From positions 1 through 14,914 of the forward strand of contig JADNRX010001077.1 in assembly GCA_015501595.1 (NCBI GenBank): DNA of 14,914 nucleotides, read 5' to 3'. Positions 9,101-14,914 of this stretch are shown here, piece after piece. The position numbers and the translations under genes are program-made. The notes under the pieces are model-generated. The model did no database searches. It saw only the letters and a list, made by a program, of their open reading frames with translations, and was not told the origin of the DNA. Every line of letters begins with the position of its first letter. Positions within the stretch are counted from its first letter, which is position 1. This DNA is from Hymenopellis radicata. Its lineage: Eukaryota; Basidiomycota; Agaricomycetes; Agaricales; Physalacriaceae.

Positions 9101-10203
9101 CACCTACCCTTAAGACCACCAACGAACTCAGTCAGCGCTGGTCTGGGGGGCGAAAGGGGTGCTCAAGCGAGAGTTATGTGTCACGACAGGCAAATTATCC
9201 ATGGCGCTCTCACTCATGGTTCAACGGCTTAAGATCGAGTCTATACCAAAGACCTTCCCTTTCCCCTTGACACCTTTGCGAGACGGTCCCATCTTCGACG
9301 TCTTACCTTTTTTGGTCACCCCCGCTGATGGTGTCAACTCGGAATCTTGAACCGAACCATCGTGCTTCAGGAATCAGAGGAATCAGGCTTCTTCGATCGC
9401 GACGCGAACTGCTTGGTTCTCTGTCTTCAAGCATCGTCCTACCGCAGGCACTGCGCGTATGTCTCTAGCGCTGAATTAGACTCGCGCCACCCTAGGCCTA
9501 GGACCTTGTTTCTGAAACTTGTTATGCTACTGTTACGATATTCGTGGCATCGGGATTCGTTGTTCTAAATTCACGACAACCTTGAACACGACCTTCGAAT
9601 GTGCTGTCAGCCCGCCGTCCGCCTTCGACTTTTCCAGGATCGTCATCAAGGCGCAGGTTTAATTTGGCCCGCAGTCGACCCTCGCGACCACCACTGGGAC
9701 CGTAGAGTCGGTGTTGGTTGCAATTCTGGATATCATCACGTTGATGACCGTGTACCGAAATGTCTTATGGCGAGCGGTGAGGTCGGTCAGGAAGGTGTCG
9801 TCCATGGAGGAGGTTCAAACGCGTCGTGGTCCCTTACTCGATGTGTGGCTTCGATTACAGGAAACAACGAAGAGATACTCATCGTTCCGGCCAGTTTATA
9901 GGATCGCGAAGAGCCAGGCTTTTGCGAATCCCGGTTACTCAAAAGTTCTTGCGCAGCGCAAAAGATATGTGGTGTTCAGGGTGCCAGTACTACGCGTATT
10001 TTGCTCCACAAATGGGCCAAAGCCGACTGGCGAGGAGAAACCGGAAACAATACTTGGAGCTGCAGTGTCAATGGGCGGCTGGGAATCCAAGGCTTATGTC
10101 GCCCATGGAAGACGAATGGTTTATCGTTACGATTTGGTCACCATCATCCGGCGGACTGCCATCTCACTTCAAGTGCTGGCAGCTAGTTTGTATTCGGCAT
10201 ACA
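9040..10203 (+). other. Internal element DNA with unrecognised open frames
   Basis: The first half shows one TGGGGGGC octamer (9144-9151) and no gene. From 9663 to 10352 one frame stays open for about 230 codons and includes a hydrophobic run (VLVAILDIITLMTVYRNVLW) followed by a basic segment. It overlaps the phosphatase fragment in another frame and matches nothing I know. It may be captured upstream DNA of the phosphatase gene or chance. Confidence 0.35.
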
Positions 10204-10905
10204 ATGACTCACCGACTCTCCACTTTCTTACTCGTCGCGGCTGCCGCGTACAGTGTCTTCCTCTACAACATCGCGGCAAAGGCATTCTTGTTGACATAGC
10301 AAACTCCACTAGGGCAGGTCCCATTTATACCTGTAAAGGACTCGTACGATGACCCTCGGCCTTATACACGGCATATCGTCTCAGTCGGCGACCTTCATGG
10401 CGATTTCCCCAATGCTCGCAAAGTGCTGCAGTTCTCTGGTGTCACTGACGACAAGGGCGCGTGGTCTGGCGTCGTGGACTACTATGTGCAGACAGACGAT
10501 ATCATCGATAGAGGTGATACCATCAAGCTCTTTACATTTATGAACACGTTACGGGAACAGGCGCAAGCCAGGGGCGGCACCGTGCTTTCCCATCTCGGAA
10601 ACCACGAATGGATGAACGTCATTGGGGACTGGCGATAGTACGTCTATCCCAGCGAGATGCAGACTTTCGGTTCTGTCAAGGTGCGGCAAAAGATGATTTC
10701 AACTGGACGCATTGGCCGTTTTTGGACCACCAATCACACAACGGCGTCTCGCTTACCCTTGCATCCGTCGCTTGGTCCACCCAATACGCCATACCCATCC
10801 TCTTCTTCCCTTAGTGGTCCACTTTCCCATTCCGCTATATCATTCGTTCATGGGGAACTGTCACCTTCATATTCCGGACTCTCGCCGATAGGAGATATAC
10901 GATAA
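10204..10905 (+). pseudogene. Captured calcineurin-like metallophosphatase fragment
   Basis: One frame from ATG 10204 reads a hydrophobic N-terminal segment (STFLLVAAAAYSVFLYNIAA), which may be a signal anchor. It then shows the metallophosphoesterase motifs: GDLHGD (10387-10404), TDDIIDRGD (about 10492-10518) and LGNHEW (about 10594-10611), and a later FVHGE with the expected His (about 10843-10857). The family is PPP/Shewanella-like metal-dependent Ser/Thr phosphatase, by motif recognition. The frame is kept for 700 bp with no intron, unlike the intron-dense host genes here, which would fit an RNA-derived copy. It is broken by TAG 10297-10299, TAG 10636-10638 (inside a GDWR-YVYPSE segment) and TAA 10903-10905. 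The second motif has Asp where the family has Gly (GDxxDRG becomes DDxxDRG). The C-terminal part of the domain is missing or scrambled, so no active enzyme is expected. Confidence 0.85.
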
Positions 10906-11217
10906 CCCCAACAAGCTAAAGGCCATGATGACCATCTATCGCAGACTCCACCATTTGTTGCCGGAGTATCTAGTCCTCGTTCACGTCGACTTTACGGTCT
11001 TGCCGAATCCCTCGTGTTGATGAGTTTGTTAGAGGGTGGGATATGAAATATTACCCGTCTGAGCGGGTGATAGGGATGGCGAAGGCGACGCCGGGAAAGT
11101 TTATCACTGGGATTCGTCTTTCCATCGACGTCGACAACTGGATCTGTGCCGTAGTACATCAGTATCAATACTGTTTGAACGAAGGAGCTCGTCGCCGTCC
11201 ATGGAATTTCCAGTGAC
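10889..11217 (+). other. Coding-like scraps after the phosphatase fragment
   Basis: Two short frames look more protein-like than their surroundings. One, from about 10891, reads EIYDNPNKLKAMMTIYRRLH and continues as an amphipathic helix before two stops near 11020. The other is open from about 10971 to TGA 11215-11217 and includes MKYYPSERVIGMAKATPGKF. Neither family is recognised. They may be shifted remains of the phosphatase C-terminus or pieces of further captured genes. Confidence 0.3.
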
Positions 11218-11280
11218 CATGATACGCGTCTGGTGATCTAATAACTCAGTCTGGCTGCTTATGGATGCTCCGATGCATCG

Positions 11281-11373
11281 AATCAAGATGAAGCTTTAGC
11301 TCTCTTGAGCCTAGCACGATGCAGCTTGTAGCTCTCGTGCCACAGATGGGATGGAGCCTTTAGCTCTCTCGCC
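11281..11373 (+). repeat. Hairpin family cluster D (three copies)
   Basis: Copies lie at 11283-11309 (arms TCAAGA and TCTTGA), 11314-11340 (arms GCACGA and TCGTGC) and 11348-11373 (wobble pairs only). The first two adjacent copies use quite different arm sequences, each with four outer pairs beyond GA/TC. The last two correspond to the last two copies of cluster C. Confidence 0.75.
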
Positions 11374-12506
11374 ACTCTTGAGTCTCCTTGGACTACCTCA
11401 ACCTATGTACCCTTGGGAGCTGGTCGTTCTCATTTCGAGTCACATATTATGGCCTACCTTTTGAGGTATTCCTCCTCCGCTTCCTACTACCGTACTCCAG
11501 GCTCGTTCTGCACTTGTAACGGTGTTTGGCAATGAAGACCAAACAAGGGTGTTATTGTCAACTCAGCTCTGCGCAGCTGGAATACATGTAATTCTTGACG
11601 GCCTATCTCCATCGTCCGAACCACGATTGCGTGCCGCTCTGACATTCGTCGAGGTCCGTGAAAATAATCAATGATGGAATGTTCCCGATCTTCTCTCCTC
11701 TCCACCACGACGACCATGGACTTGCTCCTCTTCACACTCTTGTCCGTCGTCGTTGTTGTCACACCTCCCGACAAGCGCTATCCGACTGGCCTCGACTCAT
11801 CGTCTTGACCACAATGAAGCATCGGGCTCAGAGTTCAACGATGTTGGTCCCGCCCTCAAGTCCGACTTGATGCGATCCTTGTGACACCGCCGTCTTGCAT
11901 CATCAAGTTTGCCTGATGTCCTTGAAGTCGAGTCGCAGTACTTCTTCTAGAGCTACCAATGACCATCTGGCCCTCCTGCTCTCGCCATGTTCGACCTTGT
12001 GGATCTGCGCCGCCGTCCGACTCGTATTTGATGCCCCCTTCTCGACAACGTCGGAATGCGCCGTCATCAGGATGCGACCGCTCTCAAGCTCACGGTACTT
12101 GTTCTTGAACTTGAGTCGGCTTCGTTCCGACTCTTTTGACATTGTCTTTCACAAGCTCTAACTCATTGGCGCGACGTCGAACTTGATTCGAAGCCTTGAC
12201 TTTTCACAATGTCCAGACCTTTGCGGACGACAACCCCTCTGATGTGGACTCGATACCGTACCACTAGGGACTCGAACGACCTTCACCGATGTACAGACCT
12301 TCATCGTTGCCGCGACGACCTCTCTGTGTGAATTCGCCATTCCGTTGACGGGACGTGTCGTTGGTCACGACATTCATGTCTGATGCCTATCTCTGCTGTA
12401 CCTTTACAACCTTGTCCATTGCTATACCAATGCTGCTACTTCAGCTAAGCTGTGTCGCGTCGCCATTGTAACGCCAACACCACTTGCGTGTCCTTATCAA
12501 AATTCC
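11374..12506. other. Internal element DNA without supported genes
   Basis: A frame at 11465-11674 (about 69 codons) reads plausibly as protein (VLQARSALVTVFGNEDQTRV), and its first part is shared in frame with the repeat near 9080. It is unrecognised and short. The rest, to 12506, is pyrimidine-rich plus-strand sequence with purine-rich, Glu/Lys/Arg-type shadow frames on the minus strand. A phrase GTCGGCTTCGTTCC near 12115 also occurs in similar form near 7815, so the region shares blocks with the left part of the element. Confidence 0.4.
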
Positions 12507-12706
12507 AAGGAATGAAGCTTCAGCTCCGATATGATCCAGCAAGATCGAGCTCTAGCTCTCTTGATTTGGCACAATGAGCTTTCAGCTCCTGTATCTCGAG
12601 CGAGATGAAGCTTCTAGCTCTCTCGCCGATACCGACAAGTCGAAGCCCTCAGCTTCTCTGCTCTTCTCTGATTTTCACAACTGGATGAAGCTTATAGCTC
12701 TCCTAT
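12507..12706 (+). repeat. Hairpin family cluster E (five copies)
   Basis: Copies lie at about 12509-12530, 12540-12566, 12570-12593, 12600-12628 and 12682-12705. Arms include CAAGA with TCTTG in the second, ACA with TGT in the third and GCGAGA with TCTCGC in the fourth. The fourth is further bracketed by GTAT (12591) and ATAC (12630). This is the densest run of the family. Confidence 0.75.
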
Positions 12707-13043
12707 GTCTTCAGAGGGCAAAACATTTGTGATGTTGCTGGTGTCTTGTTTTACAAGGCCATTCGTCTCTCTAGAGCTCGTGCCTCTGACGTGATGGATG
12801 TTCGGCGGCTCAAGCCCAGGTGGCCCCTCAATCATCTGCGCATATGCAACGAGTCGGGCGGCACTACGAGCACGATGTCGTCGGTTTTAATTTCGCGCTG
12901 CCCGCCGCGGATTCAAAATCTTGCACCAAGACTACTTGGCTCATCATCCAGTTCCTTGTCGTTCCTCGAAATTGGAGACGACACATCAAGTATGAACGGC
13001 GCTTCGTCCGGGGTCATCTCATTGTTCACGCACCGTCACGCTC
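12707..13043. other. Internal element DNA before the transporter fragment
   Basis: Open frames from 12746 and 12820 are overlapping and unrecognised. Nothing else identifiable was seen. Part of it may be decayed captured sequence belonging to the transporter fragment that follows. Confidence 0.4.
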
Positions 13044-13283
13044 ATGTGCCACGCCATTACTTTCTGGTTCATGTTCCCGGACTCTCCAACATCGATGTGG
13101 TTTTTAACTTCTCATCTGGGCTGCATCGACGGCGTCGTCGAAATTGTTACAATCTGGACAGGAGTGACTCTTGCGGCGCGCATCCCAAACAGTCGGGTGT
13201 TCGTAGGTTTGGTGTACTTGGTACCGAACATTCTGGGCGTATTCTTGGTCAACTTCTTGAGCTGGAACGACAAGATTGGGCTG
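13044..13283 (+). pseudogene. Captured fragment of an allantoate-permease-type MFS transporter
   Basis: A single frame from ATG 13044 reads ITFWFMFPDSPTSMWFLT, the end of a membrane span plus the FPDSP loop typical of Dal5-type (anion:cation symporter) MFS permeases. It then jumps to VVEIVTIWTGVTLAARIPNS and RVFVGLVYLVPNILGVFLVN, which resemble a later pair of transmembrane segments of the same family, ending NDKIGL at 13283. The central cytoplasmic loop and at least one span normally found between these parts are missing, so this is an internally deleted remnant of about 80 codons out of a family size near 500. The frame stays open to 13412 but runs into a hairpin copy and is no longer family-like. 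Assignment rests on recognising the motif order and has not been aligned. Transport activity is not expected. Confidence 0.7.
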
Positions 13284-13325
13284 AAGTGTCTCGTCTCAAT
13301 ATGTAGCATCGAGATTGGAAAACTC

Positions 13326-13384
13326 ATCAAGATGAAGCTCGTAGCTCTCTTGTATTATTGCACTGTTGAGCTCATAGCTCCTCT
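13326..13384 (+). repeat. Hairpin family cluster F (two copies)
   Basis: 13328-13353 has arms CAAGA and TCTTG around AGCT-CGT-AGCT. 13366-13384 has the GAGCT-CAT-AGCTC core but poorly matched arms. They directly follow the transporter fragment. Confidence 0.7.
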
Positions 13385-13596
13385 GCTCCAATCAAAAAAG
13401 TTATCAGGTTGAATTTGTCGACATTTCTTTCGGCCAAGCACTACGTGGCATACGGTACTACAGTACCGATTCGCCGTAACTAGGACAGCCTCGCCATGAC
13501 TTGGAATCCACAATGAGAGCTGTCTACCGACTGCGTGTTCGAATGTTTGGAACCCTTCCCGTGGTCTGGGGGGCAAATGTTTAAAGGCTGACACCG
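13385..13596. other. Internal element DNA with a G-rich octamer
   Basis: No gene is visible. TGGGGGGC occurs at 13567-13574, followed by AAATGTTTAAAGGCTGACAC, a phrase that partly recurs near 13950. Confidence 0.5.
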
Positions 13597-13958
13597 CATG
13601 ATTGAGCTTTAGCTCTCTTGCCGTACAGTATTGTTAGTGTTGAGCTTGTAGCTCCGCTATCGAAGAGAAATGATTCGGCCCATCCAAACCTACTTCCAGG
13701 AGAGACGTTTCGGGTTCTAGAGTGAATCACCGTGCCTACGACCATGACAGCGGTCAATTAATTGTGACTCGCCTTGATTTTTGCGCCATTTTTTTTTCCA
13801 CATCACGAGCAATGATGGCATGCATACGTTGTCTGGGGGGCCACTGCTCTTCCGAGCTAACTTTTTGGAAATCAGAAGCAAATCCGTGCACTGTGCAGCG
13901 AATTCACTTCTAATTTGGGGGGCTGTGGGGGTACTAGGTACCAAGGCTGACGCGCATG
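13564..13958 (+). repeat. Repeated G-tract module (TGGGGGGC ... AAGGCTGAC ... CGCATG)
   Basis: TGGGGGGC occurs at 13567-13574, 13834-13841 and 13916-13923. The first and last are followed by AAGGCTGACACCGCATG and AAGGCTGACGCGCATG respectively, so they belong to the same duplicated module. The octamer is identical to the tract that abuts the 3' LTR at 14581-14588. Confidence 0.65.
13597..13659 (+). repeat. Hairpin family cluster G (two copies)
   Basis: 13600-13620 has the core GAGCT-TT-AGCTC with weak arms. 13636-13658 reads TAGTG, TT, GAGCT, TGT, AGCTC, CGCTA, a clean two-part stem with one G-U pair. These are the last copies before the 3' part of the element. Confidence 0.7.
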
Positions 13959-14044
13959 GCAAGTCAGCCTACTGGCAAGGGGCAATTGCAGTACCGGAGA
14001 TCATCAGTGTCAGATGGCGCCAGCCCAGGAGCTGTTACTACACC

Positions 14045-14280
14045 AGCCTCGTTGGCGAGCAGCAAGCGCAGAGAGCCAACACCATACTGCTGCAGATATG
14101 TGCTGTCATCGGACAACAGCAACAAGGCCTACATGGCGAGCAGAAGCCATTATCACGGGGCTTCTAGGAAGCGAGTTGGCGAGTGCAGCACCCGAGGATC
14201 ATTGTCGTCCGAGGAACCGTTACTGCATCTGCTAGCAGCATAACGTGGCGAACACAGAGAGCCAATGCCGTACTACTAAT
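14045..14280. repeat. Diverged repeat pair near the 3' end of the element
   Basis: A phrase with TGGCGAGCA, then CAGAGAGCCAAC and CCATACTGCT at about 14052-14093 recurs as TGGCGAACA, CAGAGAGCCAAT and CCGTACTACT at about 14245-14276. Further TGGCGAG words lie at about 14132 and 14177. The frames across this stretch are unrecognised, so I treat it as noncoding repeat. Confidence 0.55.
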
Positions 14281-14444
14281 GTAGTCGCTCCTGCCCCCTG
14301 GACATGGCAAGATTCTCTAGGGTGCTATTGTCACTTGGCATAAACCTGGTGAGGAGATATCGCGAAGAGCAATAGCAACTTGAATGTCGGAAGTGTGGCG
14401 GATCGAAGAGGAACGACACGCCGACAAGGTGCCGTTGCATCACA
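14281..14444. other. Internal element DNA, nothing identified
   Basis: Short unique stretch between the repeat pair and the terminal palindromes, with no supported gene. Confidence 0.4.
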
Positions 14445-14493
14445 GTTTGAGCCTTGATTGTTGGAATCAAGAGGCCAAGCAAGAGGCTCAAAC
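14445..14493 (+). repeat. Two-part palindrome upstream of the 3' LTR
   Basis: GTTTGAGC (14445-14452) pairs with GCTCAAAC (14486-14493). Immediately inside, CTTGATT pairs with AATCAAG around a short GTTGG loop. The right side carries an unpaired segment of about 15 bases. It could fold as a hairpin in the element RNA. Confidence 0.7.
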
Positions 14494-14502
14494 TTTTTCG
14501 CG

Positions 14503-14526
14503 AAATTTCTGACCTGTCAGAATTTC
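14503..14526 (+). repeat. Second palindrome upstream of the 3' LTR
   Basis: GAAATT-T-CTGAC, a CT loop, then GTCAG-AATTTC gives five perfect inner pairs and six outer pairs with a single bulged T. It lies 64 bp before the polypurine-type tract. Confidence 0.7.
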
Positions 14527-14580
14527 AGTCGAGCATTCGAACCAATTAACCCAGGCCATTTACATCTCCCCTTCCACGAT

Positions 14581-14590
14581 TGGGGGGCAC
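14581..14590 (+). promoter_or_regulatory. Polypurine-type tract before the 3' LTR
   Basis: TGGGGGGCAC directly abuts the first base of the 3' LTR. A purine run at this place primes plus-strand DNA synthesis in LTR elements. The tract is short (six G) and followed by CAC, which is tolerable but not classical. Confidence 0.65.
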
Positions 14591-14914
14591 TGTGATAGGA
14601 TAGGAATGCATGGAATCGGAATCGTGGGAGGTTCGATGACTAAGCAAGGTTACATAGGCATTTGTTCGTGTCACAGTAGTTAGTTAGAATTGTCATTGTC
14701 GTTGCCTCCAGTCTGTTTCGTCTGTCTCTCTCCCGTCTTGTTCCCGTTAAATGGATTAACCCTTTCACGATTGTATACCGATAACCGTCACGCCAGGCCC
14801 GCTGAGCACCCGTGTAACGGCTCCCCGAGCGCGGGTCAAACGCTTCCTACAGCATATGGGTTACAATCTGCTACCTAACGACTATTACGACCATTTCCAT
14901 GCGCCGACACGCCG
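14591..14914 (+). repeat. 3' long terminal repeat (first 324 of about 438 bp)
   Basis: The sequence repeats 5764-6087 at a constant offset of 8827 with no difference found on reading, then the window ends. The remaining 114 bp, the TCACA terminus, the GGTAT target duplication and the kinase C-lobe exons are expected to the right. Confidence 0.93.

Larger units (their letters stand above)
5764..14914 (+). mobile_element. Large non-autonomous LTR retrotransposon (LARD-like), right end beyond the window
   Basis: A 5' LTR (5764-6201), tRNA-like primer binding site (6203), 8389 bp of internal DNA, a G-rich polypurine-type tract (14581-14590) and the start of an identical 3' LTR (14591) define the element in sense orientation. 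No gag zinc knuckle, aspartic protease, YxDD reverse transcriptase, RNase H or integrase motif is visible in any frame. Internal open frames are short, overlapping and unrecognised apart from two captured host gene fragments. That matches the definition of a LARD, which depends on proteins from an autonomous relative. The plus strand of much of the interior is pyrimidine-rich, which explains the many spurious open frames. Expected full length is about 9.27 kb if the 3' LTR is also 438 bp. Superfamily (Ty1 or Ty3 type) cannot be assigned without pol. Confidence 0.88.

Noticed and set aside
11487..12340. Minus-strand frames (Glu/Lys/Arg-rich) in the element
   Set aside because: Their composition mirrors the pyrimidine-rich plus strand. 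No motifs and no splice logic.
13781..14167. 128-codon frame before the 3' LTR as an integrase or RNase H remnant
   Set aside because: No DDE, zinc-binding HHCC or RNase H pattern could be found, and the sequence overlaps internal repeats.

Overview
This window looks like nuclear DNA of a filamentous basidiomycete (Agaricomycete-type) fungus. The two host genes are split by many very short GT...AG introns (44-55 bp), several with a CTAAC/CTGAC-type branch site. One encodes an atypical fungal protein kinase-like domain, and the intergenic DNA is low in complexity. No bacterial operon structure, rRNA, tRNA gene or CRISPR array was seen. The lineage is an inference from gene architecture, not from a database match.

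Left part (1-5763). The 3' end of an unrecognised plus-strand gene (3-146) is followed by a short tandem repeat (207-330). A seven-exon minus-strand gene (2346 to 395) has a fully consistent splice model and encodes about 553 residues, with a basic nuclear-localisation-like stretch, a SUMO-interacting-like motif and Cys/His-rich C-terminal motifs. An ACTC/GAGT-rich low-complexity block (about 2745-3220) separates it from a plus-strand kinase-like gene (about 3599-5763). That gene carries a probable frameshift and is cut in two just before its expected catalytic loop.

Right part (5764-14914). The kinase gene is interrupted by a long LTR retrotransposon. The 5' LTR is 5764-6201 (TGTGA...TCACA ends), followed by a tRNA-like primer binding site and 8.39 kb of internal DNA. 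A G-rich tract (14581-14590) precedes the 3' LTR, which starts at 14591 and runs off the window. The 324 visible LTR bases read as identical in both copies, so the insertion is young. I found no gag, protease, reverse transcriptase, RNase H or integrase, so the element resembles a LARD, a large non-autonomous LTR element moved in trans.

The interior is unusual in two ways. First, it holds broken pieces of host genes: a calcineurin-like metallophosphatase (10204-10905) and an allantoate-permease-type MFS transporter (13044-13283). Second, it holds about 21 dispersed copies of a small hairpin with a conserved AGCT-loop-AGCT core. In about half of them the outer arms differ in sequence from copy to copy but remain complementary within a copy. 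This covarying hairpin family is the strongest candidate for an undescribed feature. Five exact copies of the G-rich octamer TGGGGGGC, duplicated modules and terminal palindromes add further structure. The visible genes do not form a pathway; the window is a host locus broken by a gene-capturing element.
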